Source of the DNA: Bacteroidales bacterium UBA5833
Lineage (GTDB): Bacteria > Bacteroidota > Bacteroidia > Bacteroidales > Lentimicrobiaceae
Assembly: GCA_002433025.1 (NCBI GenBank)
Contig: DJGZ01000042.1
Location: forward strand, 118,299-127,074
DNA length: 8,776 nucleotides
Reading direction: 5' to 3'
The position numbers were made by a program, and so were the translations under genes. Positions 1 to 6,810 of the stretch are shown in pieces; the first letter of the stretch is position 1; every line of letters begins with the position of its first letter. The notes beneath the pieces are model-generated. The model ran no database searches and was not told where the DNA came from. It saw nothing but the letters and a program-made list of their open reading frames with translations.

Positions 1-63
1 ACAGGCGAGCGTTTTGGCAGGAATCCTGAAAATACACCGCGCTTCGCTTGGTGAATTCGCAAA

Positions 64-106
64 AGAGGCTGTAATCATTCTGTTTGCACATAATGAAACA
101 GCCTCT
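64..106. repeat. Inverted repeat / hairpin, possible minus-strand terminator
   Basis: AGAGGCTGT at 64-72 is perfectly complementary to ACAGCCTCT at 98-106. TCATT (75-79) and AATGA (92-96) can extend the stem past a small bulge. Read on the minus strand, the stem is followed by TTTT, so it could terminate transcripts coming from the right. No gene in that direction supports this. Confidence 0.55.
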
Positions 107-118
107 ATGCGGGATTAT

Positions 119-187
119 CCCGACTAAATCAATAGGAATATGTCCAATATTATTATCTGTTTCCAATAACCTATTGATTAAGTCGGG
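119..187. repeat. Long inverted repeat, 18-bp arms
   Basis: The arm at 119-136 (CCCGACTAAATCAATAGG) pairs with 170-187 at 17 of 18 positions, the exception being an A-A mismatch (126/180). The loop is 33 nt and AT-rich, with CCAATA occurring twice in it. No poly-T tract follows on either strand, so it does not look like a standard terminator. I see no transposase or target-site duplication. Confidence 0.7.
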
Positions 188-305
188 CTTAAGAAACGGA
201 GGTTGTCACATCCTCCCATTGCTGAATACCGATGTACAAAAATCACCCGTGCATCGCCCACCTTTTTCACACACGTTTCTTCTATATTTTCCCGCAATAG
301 CGGGA

Positions 306-361
306 TTAACGGTAGTAACCAACCAGTTCGCCTTTGGCTCCTGATTGATAACTACCGTTAA
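306..361. repeat. Inverted repeat, 21-bp arms with 14-nt loop
   Basis: TTAACGGTAGT at 306-316 is an exact inverted match to 351-361. The match continues inward with three mismatches, giving 21-bp arms (306-326 and 341-361) at 18 of 21. Two of the three mismatches become G-U wobbles in a minus-strand transcript, so the fold is better on that strand. A small hairpin, CCCGC-AATA-GCGGG (291-304), lies directly beside it. Confidence 0.65.
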
Positions 362-537
362 ATTTGCTGCCTGTTTTCTTACCGCCATTTTTGGAAGGCC
401 GGTCCTGTTTCAATTTATATTCAAGGGTTTTGTTAAACACCTTTTACTGCACGTGACTCCTGCAGAAATGGAAGTAAGCCTATTGTAATGAGTTTCAATT
501 TCTGTTTTTCTTTGTAATCCCAGTAATGTCAGGCAGC

Positions 538-553
538 GCTGAAAATTTTCAGC
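538..553. repeat. Perfect 16-nt palindrome
   Basis: GCTGAAAATTTTCAGC is fully self-complementary with no loop, a shape more like a protein-binding site than an RNA hairpin. No adjacent gene explains it, so any operator role is a guess. Confidence 0.4.
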
Positions 554-755
554 ATTCGTATAAGCGGCCTTCTAAAATTGACCTTCCCAAAAGCCGTCTT
601 TGTAGAGATGGATTAACAACCTGTAGAGATATGTAAGGGTTAATTTTAGGTAGCCTCGTTACGAATGCGAAGCCCCGCGGCCTGAGCGGATAAAAAGATG
701 AAAGTCAGAATTTTGTGTTGACATTGCTAACCATTGATTGGAGTGTCAGTAAAAT

Positions 756-791
756 GAAGACCTGACAAGCTGGAAGAAAACTTGTTAGGTC
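756..791. repeat. Palindromic 36-bp repeat, copy 1
   Basis: This copy matches 1021-1056 at 31 of 36 positions, and all five differences are transitions. It folds on itself: 759-771 pairs with 779-791 (11 of 13 Watson-Crick plus one G-T wobble) around the loop GGAAGAA. An extra AGGTC follows directly. It looks like a dispersed palindromic intergenic element. Confidence 0.65.
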
Positions 792-856
792 AGGTCATTA
801 ATTATTGCCGCCTGGCCCTGCGGGGAAGCCAGGAATTACGGGTTTGAAAAATAATC

Positions 857-880
857 CTTGCGTCTTGGCGACTTTGCGTG
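857..880 (-). repeat. Short repeat of ACGCAAAG type, copy 1
   Basis: On the minus strand, three imperfect units of CGCAAAG-like sequence follow one another (CGCAAAG, CGCCAAG, CGCAAGG). It is related to the copy at 7021-7037. Confidence 0.35.
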
Positions 881-950
881 GGGTACGTTATGCAAGCTTG
901 ATTCTGTTGTTGCCCGTGGCATGCGTCGGGAGACGCTCGCTCAATCATTA

Positions 951-970
951 CATTCGTGCATTCGTGGCAA
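951..970 (-). repeat. Dispersed repeat fragment, GCCACGAATGCACGAA type
   Basis: The minus strand reads TTGCCACGAATGCACGAATG. It shares the GCCAC-GAA-GCAC layout of the copies at 6707 and 8444. Such strings are, to my recollection, common between genes in Bacteroidota genomes. Confidence 0.4.
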
Positions 971-1020
971 CCTGATGCCGGTCGGTACGGAGCAAACGTC
1001 AATTTCCGCTACGGAATCAG

Positions 1021-1056
1021 GAAGACTTAACAAGTTGAAAGAAAACTTGTCAGGTC
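1021..1056. repeat. Palindromic 36-bp repeat, copy 2
   Basis: This is the second copy of the element at 756-791, in the same orientation and 265 bp downstream. Its arms 1024-1036 (GACTTAACAAGTT) and 1044-1056 pair at 11 of 13 plus one wobble around the loop GAAAGAA. Confidence 0.65.
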
Positions 1057-1253
1057 GCACCCGGTTGGCGCGGACGTCCTCATCCGTGCTTCTTACTATC
1101 ACCAGCCGAAACCACTATCTCCGGTCCTAACTTTTGCGATTCCATAAGCTGCAGACGATTGACATTACTACAGAATCAATATGATAACAATAATTTAACA
1201 TAGTAGAATCTATCTAAATATCAACATAATAGGCTAACTGATTATTACTTTTC

Positions 1254-1305
1254 ATTCCAAATTAGATAAATGGAATATAATCTTCAATATTTTGGTTTAC
1301 TTTTG
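1254..1305 (+). promoter_or_regulatory. Putative kinase promoter with nearby inverted repeat
   Basis: TACTTTTG at 1298-1305 matches the Bacteroidota -7 element TAnnTTTG exactly and lies 26 bp before the kinase start. I find no good TTG -33 box at the expected distance. Just upstream, ATTCCA (1254-1259) and TGGAAT (1271-1276) form an inverted repeat with an 11-nt spacer that reaches into the -33 region. It could be a regulator site. The -7 match is seen directly; the operator is inference. Confidence 0.4.
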
Positions 1306-1331
1306 GAGTACTAAAACGGAACTGCTGACCT

Positions 1332-2450
1332 ATGAGTAACCATTCGAATACTATAACTACTGATTATAAGCCGGATAAAAAACTGCTCGAAGACTACAAA
1401 TTAATCAGCTCCAATTCCCTTGCAGTTTCAATTCTGAATGGCATCCCCACCGGCACCATTATCCTGAACCCCGAACGTGAACTTGTTTTTGCCAACAGCG
1501 CTTTTTTAAAACTCTATGAAATCCTTGATATCAGGCAATTCCTGGGATTTAAGCCGGGCGATCTGATGGGCTGCCAGAATCTTAAAACAGCCAATAACGG
1601 ATGCGGCACTTCAGACAAATGCAAGGTATGCGCCGCGCTTAAATCGATCAGGTCAGCCATTGAAACAGGAGCCGGTGCGGAAGAGGGGATCTTCAACACC
1701 CAGAACGGGACGTTGAATTTACAGGTTGACACGGAAAAAATAAGCATCAACAACCGGGAGTTTATCCTGATGAGCCTGCAGGACATCAGCAGTGAGAAAA
1801 AACGCCTGCTGCTGGAAAGAATCTTCTACCACGATATCCTGAACACCGCCCATAACATCAGCGGCATGGTCGAATTGCTCGCTTCGGGCGATTTTGAGGA
1901 CAGCAGGGAAGAATTCCTCGGCATGCTGCTGAAATCCTCCTCCAGACTGATTGATGAAATCAATACCCACCGCCTGATTTCGTATGACCAGTTTATCGAG
2001 CAGATCAACCCGCCCGAAACGGTCAATTCCATGCAGTTCATCGATGAGATGTTCGCCGAATTCAAGCCTTACACCACCGGTCAGTACGATCTGATACTGG
2101 ACAAAAGAAGCGAGGATTTTAACTTTTCCACCCAAAAAGTTATCCTCAAAAGGGTGATTACCAATATGATCAAAAATGCCTTTGAAGCAGAAGACGATCA
2201 TGGCCCGGTAACCACCGGCATTATCCCCCTGCGCGAAAAGGGAGCCATGCTCTGGGTGCACAACCCCTCTTACATGAATGAAGACATCCAGCTTCAGGTA
2301 TTCAACCGATCATTCTCTACAAAAGGCAATGACAGGGGACTGGGCACCTACAGCATGAAACTGCTGACTGAAAAATACCTGAAAGGAAAAATTTACTTCA
2401 CCAGCACCCCCTCTTCTGGAACCACCTTTATGGTTGAAATTTCCGGATAA
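1332..2450 (+). CDS. Orphan PAS-domain sensor histidine kinase
   Basis: This 372-residue protein has no signal peptide or membrane segment, so it should act in the cytosol. A PAS-like sensor region (about 28-155) carries four cysteines, C81, C91, C97 and C100, in a CGTSDKCKVC context. These could bind a metal or cluster or sense redox state. A short helical dimerisation segment follows, with H167 in FYHDILNTA as the likely phosphate acceptor. The ATPase domain has an N-box (N278, N282 in TNMIKNAFEA), an F-box (SFSTKG, 328-332), a G2 box (RGLGTY, 335-340) and a final GTTF (363-366). The usual DxGxG aspartate is absent; HNP (310-312) stands there. I recall this variant from other kinases with the same cysteine-bearing PAS domain, so the enzyme need not be dead. 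No receiver domain or response regulator lies nearby, so its partner must be encoded elsewhere. The start follows a -7 promoter match by 26 bp. Confidence 0.88.
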   Translation: MSNHSNTITTDYKPDKKLLEDYKLISSNSLAVSILNGIPTGTIILNPERELVFANSAFLKLYEILDIRQFLGFKPGDLMGCQNLKTANNGCGTSDKCKVCAALKSIRSAIETGAGAEEGIFNTQNGTLNLQVDTEKISINNREFILMSLQDISSEKKRLLLERIFYHDILNTAHNISGMVELLASGDFEDSREEFLGMLLKSSSRLIDEINTHRLISYDQFIEQINPPETVNSMQFIDEMFAEFKPYTTGQYDLILDKRSEDFNFSTQKVILKRVITNMIKNAFEAEDDHGPVTTGIIPLREKGAMLWVHNPSYMNEDIQLQVFNRSFSTKGNDRGLGTYSMKLLTEKYLKGKIYFTSTPSSGTTFMVEISG

Positions 2451-2586
2451 TTCAGGTTTTCATTATCCACCCGGCTCCACTACCCTGCTACCCCGTTCTT
2501 CGGGTATTCATCCGCTTACTACCGGCCTTTACAGAAAAGTTACTGCAAAGCTGCACCATTCGTTGCAAGGCGGAAAGTAAGGACAT

Positions 2587-2619
2587 TTTGTCAGCCTTTC
2601 CCGCATGGCACATGCTTTG
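2587..2619 (+). promoter_or_regulatory. Weak candidate htpG promoter
   Basis: TTTG at 2587-2590 is followed after 21 nt by ATGCTTTG (2612-2619), which keeps the TTTG half of the Bacteroidota -7 box but lacks the leading TA. It would give an A-rich leader of about 40 nt before the start at 2662. The 2605 ATG would lie inside this site. Confidence 0.25.
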
Positions 2620-2661
2620 ATATTGCAGAGATCAAAAAAATCTAACTTAAAATATCAAGCC

Positions 2662-4563
2662 ATGCAAACGGGAAAAATTAACGTTCAAACGGAAAACATT
2701 TTTCCGATCATTAAGAAATTCCTGTATTCAGATCACGAGATTTTCCTCAGGGAACTCATATCCAACGCCGTAGATGCCACGCAAAAGCTCAAGGCCCTTT
2801 CATCAATGGGAAACATAAAAGAAGACCTGGGCGATCTTACCATTGAAGTTATCCTTGATCAAGAAAAAGGCACCCTGACTGTCAGGGACAACGGAATCGG
2901 GATGACAGCCGAAGAGGTGGATAAATACATCAACCAGATCGCTTTTTCCGGCGCCGAAGAGTTTATTAAGAAATATAAAGGCAAAAGCGAGGCGGATGCC
3001 GCCCAGCTGATCGGTCATTTCGGACTTGGATTTTACTCTTCGTTCATGGTTTCATCGAAAGTTGAGATCTTAACCAAAACCTATAAAAAAGGGCCTGGTT
3101 CAAAGGCCGTTAAATGGGAGTGCGACGGCAGTCCTGAATATATCCTCACCGAAACCGAGAAAGCCGGTCGGGGCACCGATATTGTGCTGCACATTGCCGA
3201 AGACTCCAGAGAGTTTCTTGAGGAATCCAGGATCCTCAGCCTGCTGAAGAAATACTGCAAGTTCCTGCCTGTTCCTATCCGTTTCGGAAACGAGAAATCC
3301 TGGGAGATGGTTGAAGGCGAAAAAGATGAAAAAGGCAACGATAAATATAATGAGATTGAGAAGCCAAGGTTTATCAACAACACCAATCCTGCCTGGAAAC
3401 GCAAGCCGGTAGAGCTTACCGACGAAGACTACAACAGTTTTTACCATGAACTTTACCCTTCCACCTTCGAAGAACCGCTTTTCAACATCCACCTGAATGT
3501 GGATTACCCTTTTAACCTCACCGGAATCCTCTATTTCCCGAAAGTTAAACGGAATATTGAAGTTCAGAAGGAAAAAATCCAGCTTTATTCCAACCAGGTA
3601 TTCGTCACCGACTCCGTTGAAGGCATTGTACCGGATTTCCTTACCCTGATGCACGGAGTGCTTGACTCACCAGATATTCCGCTGAATGTATCCCGCTCCT
3701 ACCTGCAGAGTGACGCCAACGTGAAGAAGATATCCAACCACATCATGAAGAAGGTGGCAGACAAACTGGAGGATATTTTCAAAAACAACCGTGAGGAATT
3801 CGAGAAAAAATGGGACGATATCCGGGTCTTTATCGAATATGGCATCATCACGGAGCCAAAATTCTTCGAAAGGGCCGAAAAATTCTGCCTTTTCAAGAAT
3901 ACGCAGGGCAAATATTTCACCTTTGAGGAATACAAAAATCACATAACTGCCGCGCAGACCGACAAGGACAAGAAACTGGTCTATCTCTACACCTCCGATG
4001 CGGATGAACAGCACGGGTTTATCGATGCGGCCACCGGCAGGGGTTATGACGTGCTGATTATGGACGGCCCGCTTGACAACCACTTCATCAACACCCTGGA
4101 GCAGAAATTCGAAAATTCTTCGTTTGTCAGGGTAGACGCCGATGTGATTGACAACCTCATTAAAAAGGAAGAGGCGTTGCCATCGAAACTGAATGAGGAG
4201 GAGAAGAACAAACTGAAGCCTGTTTTTGAGGAAGTTGCGGGGAAGGAGCGTTACACCGTGGTATTCGAGAGCATGAGCGAAACGGAAATGCCGGTTCAGA
4301 TCACACGCCCCGAATTTATGCGCAGGATGAAAGATATGTCCATGCTCGGCGGCGCATCCTATATGGGCAGTTTTCCGGATTCGTTCAACCTTGTGGTGAA
4401 CAGCAACCATCCGCTGATTGCGAAAATGAATGACGAAAATGACGAAAACAGCCGCAAAGCCCTCGCCAGACAATTGACAGACCTGGCAAAACTTGCCCAG
4501 AACCTGCTAAAAGGTGAAGAGCTCACCGGGTTTATCAAAAGAAGTGTCGAAATCATTAAATAA
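2662..4563 (+). CDS. htpG: Molecular chaperone HtpG (bacterial Hsp90)
   Basis: HtpG is an ATP-dependent cytosolic chaperone dimer that helps client proteins fold under stress. This copy has 633 residues, close to full family length. The N-terminal GHKL ATPase domain is intact: E31, N35 and D38 in ELISNAVDAT, DNGIG (76-80), the lid glycines in GHFGLGF (118-124), and GT (171-172). The middle domain keeps the ATP-contacting arginine R345 in PLNVSRSYLQ (340-349). The C-terminal dimerisation region runs to the end without a break. An in-frame ATG at 2605 would add 19 residues (MAHALILQRSKKSNLKYQA) unlike any HtpG N-terminus I know. The ATG at 2662 gives MQTGKINVQTENIF, typical of Bacteroidota HtpG, and follows an A-rich leader, so I chose it. 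A strong terminator follows directly, so it is probably a single-gene unit. Nothing looks damaged. Confidence 0.97.
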   Translation: MQTGKINVQTENIFPIIKKFLYSDHEIFLRELISNAVDATQKLKALSSMGNIKEDLGDLTIEVILDQEKGTLTVRDNGIGMTAEEVDKYINQIAFSGAEEFIKKYKGKSEADAAQLIGHFGLGFYSSFMVSSKVEILTKTYKKGPGSKAVKWECDGSPEYILTETEKAGRGTDIVLHIAEDSREFLEESRILSLLKKYCKFLPVPIRFGNEKSWEMVEGEKDEKGNDKYNEIEKPRFINNTNPAWKRKPVELTDEDYNSFYHELYPSTFEEPLFNIHLNVDYPFNLTGILYFPKVKRNIEVQKEKIQLYSNQVFVTDSVEGIVPDFLTLMHGVLDSPDIPLNVSRSYLQSDANVKKISNHIMKKVADKLEDIFKNNREEFEKKWDDIRVFIEYGIITEPKFFERAEKFCLFKNTQGKYFTFEEYKNHITAAQTDKDKKLVYLYTSDADEQHGFIDAATGRGYDVLIMDGPLDNHFINTLEQKFENSSFVRVDADVIDNLIKKEEALPSKLNEEEKNKLKPVFEEVAGKERYTVVFESMSETEMPVQITRPEFMRRMKDMSMLGGASYMGSFPDSFNLVVNSNHPLIAKMNDENDENSRKALARQLTDLAKLAQNLLKGEELTGFIKRSVEIIK

Positions 4564-4568
4564 AGATG

Positions 4569-4597
4569 CAGGCCGGTTTAAAGCCGGCCTGATTTTT
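4569..4597 (+). terminator. Intrinsic terminator of htpG
   Basis: CAGGCCGG (4569-4576) and CCGGCCTG (4584-4591) form a perfect 8-bp stem with a 7-nt loop. A run of five T (4593-4597) follows. It begins 5 bp after the htpG stop codon and separates htpG from the lemA operon. Confidence 0.9.
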
Positions 4598-4672
4598 AAC
4601 TTAGCCGTTGACTTCCCTTATTATTTCAAATTTTCCTTTTACTTTTACAAAACATAACCTAATCGCTAAACC

Positions 4673-5263
4673 ATGAAAAAATCATTAGTAACACTCCTGG
4701 TGGTTGCCGGAGCCATTCTGCTGATCGTTGTTTCGCTCACCGGCCGTTACAACCGCCTGGTCACCCTCGAAGAAGGTGTAACCGCAGCCTGGTCGCAGGT
4801 TGAGAATGTTTATCAGCGCCGCGCCGACCTGATCCCCAACCTTGTAAATACGGTAAAAGGATATGCCGATTTTGAGCAGAAAACACTGACGCAGGTGATC
4901 GAGGCAAGGGCCAAGGCAACCAGCGTTACCATCGATCCAACCAACATGACAGAAGCCAGTATGCAGCAGTTTCAACAGGCCCAGGACGGTTTAGGTTCAG
5001 CCTTGTCGAGGCTGATGGTGGTGATTGAGCGTTACCCGGACCTGAAAGCAAATCAGAACTTTATGGACCTGCAGGCCCAGCTTGAAGGCACCGAAAACCG
5101 CATCACCGTAGAACGCCGCGCTTTTAACGAAACCGCCCAGGCTTACAACACCCAGATCAGGAGATTCCCGAACAACATCCTGGCCGGCCTTTTCGGATTT
5201 GACAAGAAAGCATACTTCCAGGCCGAAAGCGGAGCTGAAAAAGCGCCTGAAGTACAGTTCTGA
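4673..5263 (+). CDS. lemA: LemA family membrane protein
   Basis: LemA proteins are small inner-membrane proteins with one N-terminal anchor and a helical domain; their molecular role is not settled. Here residues 5-22 form the membrane segment after MKK, then YNRLVTLEEGV (26-36) and the family signature YQRRADLIPNLVNTVKGYA (47-65). A long helical part runs to about residue 160, and RRFPNNILAGLFGF marks the conserved end of the domain. The length, 196 residues, is normal. It opens a three-gene operon: the next gene starts 35 bp after its stop. TACTTTTA at 4640-4647, 25 bp before the start, is one base off the Bacteroidota -7 box, but no -33 TTG sits at the right distance. The start gives a well-formed anchor. 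LemA genes are often found beside TPM-domain genes, as here. Confidence 0.95.
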   Translation: MKKSLVTLLVVAGAILLIVVSLTGRYNRLVTLEEGVTAAWSQVENVYQRRADLIPNLVNTVKGYADFEQKTLTQVIEARAKATSVTIDPTNMTEASMQQFQQAQDGLGSALSRLMVVIERYPDLKANQNFMDLQAQLEGTENRITVERRAFNETAQAYNTQIRRFPNNILAGLFGFDKKAYFQAESGAEKAPEVQF

Positions 5264-5298
5264 TCAGGATTTTCCAGTGCAAACCGTAAGTTACTGAC

Positions 5299-5745
5299 AT
5301 GCCTGCAAGCGCCAAAAACTTTTTCACCCACGAGCAGCAGGAGGATATCAAACAGGCCATTCTGGATGCCGAACTTGATACTTCCGGTGAAATCAGGGTC
5401 CATATCGAGAACAAATTCAAAGGGGATATCCTGAAAAGGGCAGCCTCCATCTTTCAGCTGCTCGAAATGGATAAAACCGAACAACGAAACGGGGTATTAT
5501 TTTACCTTTCCATACAGAACCGCTCCTTTGCCATTATCGGCGATGAGGGCATCAACACAGTGGTACCGGATGACTTCTGGGAAAACATTAAGCTGATCAT
5601 GATCAACCATTTCCGTGAAGGGCACTTTGCGGAAGGAATTATTGAAGGTATTATTGAAGCCGGTAAACAACTCAAGAAACATTTCCCTTACAAATCAGAA
5701 GATATCAATGAGTTATCGGACGAAATCTCTTTCGGGAATAACTAA
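5299..5745 (+). CDS. TPM-domain protein, small cytosolic form
   Basis: This 148-residue protein consists of little more than a TPM fold (named after TLP18.3, Psb32 and MOLO-1; some members are acid phosphatases or assembly factors). Recognisable parts are the opening helix with SGEIRVHIE (29-37), RNGVLFYLS (63-71), FAIIGDEGI (77-85), a DFW (92-94) with MINHFREGHF (101-110), and a closing helix containing EGIIEGIIEAG (112-122). There is no signal peptide, membrane segment or glycine tail, so unlike its neighbour it should remain in the cytosol. No clear Shine-Dalgarno precedes the start. It lies 35 bp after lemA and 7 bp before the next gene, so co-transcription and probably linked function are likely. 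The TPM assignment is from sequence pattern; enzymatic activity is unknown. Confidence 0.88.
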   Translation: MPASAKNFFTHEQQEDIKQAILDAELDTSGEIRVHIENKFKGDILKRAASIFQLLEMDKTEQRNGVLFYLSIQNRSFAIIGDEGINTVVPDDFWENIKLIMINHFREGHFAEGIIEGIIEAGKQLKKHFPYKSEDINELSDEISFGNN

Positions 5746-5752
5746 AAACAGT

Positions 5753-6565
5753 ATGATGGAATTATCCCGTGTTAAATGCTGTTTGTTTCTGCTTGCGCTG
5801 ATCACTTTCACCTTCAGTGTTTCGGCCGGTATCCCTGAGAAACCGGTGCCTCCCCGGCTGGTGAATGACTTTGCAGGGCTCCTCAGTGCGGAAGAGGCAG
5901 CAAGGCTCGAGCGAAAACTCGTTGAATACAACGACAGCACTTCCACCCAGATAACAGTGGTTACACTGAACAGCCTGGACGGTTACGACATCGACGACCT
6001 GGCCCAGCGCATCGGGCAAGCCTGGGGCGCAGGCCAGAAAAGTTTTGACAACGGAGTTGTTATCCTCATAAAACCCAAAGTCGGCAATGAGCGTGGACAA
6101 GCGGCCATCGCCACCGGGTACGGGATGGAGGAGATCATCCCCGATGCCATCGCCCGCAGGATTGTGGACAATGAAATGATCCCCTGTTTCAGGGAAAATG
6201 ATTATTTCGGGGGCATCAACGCTGCCACGGATATCATCACCGACCTGGCTTCAGGGCGGTTCAAGGCCGAAGATTACGAATCAAAAGACGGCGCCCTGGC
6301 AGCGATCATCCCTATAGTGATCATTATCCTGGTTATCATTCTTATGGGCAGAAATTCCGGCAACAAGCGCCGCAACATCGGTTCTTCCAACCTGCCTTTC
6401 TGGATTCTGCTGTCGATGCTGAATAACAGCGGCAGAAGTTCCGGCGGCAGCTGGGGCGGATTCGGCGGTGGCGGAGGAGGTGGCTTCGGCGGAGGCGGAG
6501 GCGGTGGTTTCGGTGGCTTCGGCGGCGGTGGTTTCGGCGGCGGAGGCGCCAGCGGCAGCTGGTAG
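5753..6565 (+). CDS. Secreted, membrane-anchored TPM-domain protein with glycine-rich tail (YgcG-like)
   Basis: The 270-residue protein begins with a signal peptide (hydrophobic 9-24, probable cut after SVSA, 22-25). A TPM domain (about 36-170) follows: VNDFAGLLS (37-45), TQITVVTL (65-72), DNGVVILI (99-106), the family hallmark ATGYGMEE (120-127), and CFRENDYFGGI (145-155). A membrane segment (181-198) comes next, then a basic stretch RNSGNKRR (200-207) and a Gly/Phe/Ser tail (227-270) ending GGGGASGSW. The TPM domain should face the periplasm, with the tail on the cytosolic side. This layout is standard for YgcG-like proteins. An in-frame ATG at 5615 lies inside the previous gene and would bury the signal peptide behind 46 residues, so I chose 5753; the next codon, 5756, is also ATG and equally possible. 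The gap to the previous gene is 7 bp. A terminator follows 62 bp downstream. Confidence 0.93.
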   Translation: MMELSRVKCCLFLLALITFTFSVSAGIPEKPVPPRLVNDFAGLLSAEEAARLERKLVEYNDSTSTQITVVTLNSLDGYDIDDLAQRIGQAWGAGQKSFDNGVVILIKPKVGNERGQAAIATGYGMEEIIPDAIARRIVDNEMIPCFRENDYFGGINAATDIITDLASGRFKAEDYESKDGALAAIIPIVIIILVIILMGRNSGNKRRNIGSSNLPFWILLSMLNNSGRSSGGSWGGFGGGGGGGFGGGGGGGFGGFGGGGFGGGGASGSW

Positions 6566-6627
6566 TCAGCCGGGGAATCGCAAAAATATATGCATCCCGC
6601 TTATCAACAGCATTTTAGAATAATAAT

Positions 6628-6658
6628 AGCGCCCCGCCTATGCGGGGTGTTGCTTTTT
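6628..6658 (+). terminator. Intrinsic terminator of the lemA operon
   Basis: CCCCGC (6632-6637) pairs with GCGGGG (6642-6647) around the loop CTAT. Outer pairs, some G-T, extend the stem to 6628/6651. Five T (6654-6658) follow. It lies 62 bp after the last stop codon of the operon. Confidence 0.85.
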
Positions 6659-6706
6659 CAGAATTCCGCTGCGTACCAGGGCGTTCGGTTGACAGAAACT
6701 CTTTTT

Positions 6707-6750
6707 GCCACGGAAACACAGAAGCACAAAAAAACACAAACTATTTTTAA
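6707..6750 (+). repeat. Dispersed repeat, copy A (GCCACGGAAACAC type)
   Basis: This 44-bp stretch matches 8444-8487 at 37 of 44 positions without gaps, from GCCACGGAA through CTATTTTTAA. Unlike the other copy, it has no inverted partner downstream, so it may be half of a larger palindromic unit. Confidence 0.6.
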
Positions 6751-6810
6751 AATAATGGTTAATGCGCACTACCACAGCGGATTTAACAAATGAATTTTAA
6801 ACAAAATTCT

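Larger units (their letters stand above)
1..1331. other. Gene-poor, repeat-rich intergenic region
   Basis: I find no convincing gene in this stretch. The open frames are short, overlap on both strands, run through palindromes and resemble no family I recognise. The region holds a cluster of hairpins (64-361), a perfect 16-nt palindrome (538-553), a direct repeat with 21-bp period (601-630), two copies of a palindromic 36-bp repeat (756-791 and 1021-1056), a hairpin at 811-833 and another at 1068-1089. It also holds fragments of two dispersed-repeat types (857-880 and 951-970). The last 150 bases are AT-rich and carry the likely kinase promoter. One frame is open from the left edge to a stop at 125-127 and could be the tail of a gene outside the window, but it crosses a hairpin and I do not call it. 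Confidence 0.6.

Noticed and set aside
2..127. Plus-strand frame open from the left edge, possible gene tail
   Set aside because: It crosses the hairpin at 64-106, has no recognisable protein features, and is too short to judge.
64..361. CRISPR array or integron attC sites in the hairpin cluster
   Set aside because: There are no regularly spaced identical repeats, no attC core motifs and no associated cas or integrase gene.
206..388. 60-residue minus-strand open frame
   Set aside because: It runs through the arms of a 21-bp inverted repeat and resembles no family I know. I treat it as incidental.
802..1130. Open frames on both strands at 802-1002 and 858-1130
   Set aside because: They overlap each other and translate dispersed-repeat fragments. 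There is no family resemblance.
2489..2506. Hairpin after the kinase gene as a terminator
   Set aside because: The stem CCCG/CGGG is short, with a bulge above it, and no T run follows.
2605..2661. Longer HtpG start at 2605 adding 19 residues
   Set aside because: The extra residues match no HtpG N-terminus I know, and the ATG falls in the likely promoter. The start at 2662 gives the family-typical sequence.
5615..5752. Upstream start for the second TPM protein
   Set aside because: It would overlap the previous gene by 131 bp and hide a clear signal peptide behind 46 unrelated residues.
6590..6793. 67-residue plus-strand open frame
   Set aside because: It contains the operon terminator and the GCCACGGAA repeat, so it is a translated repeat rather than a gene.
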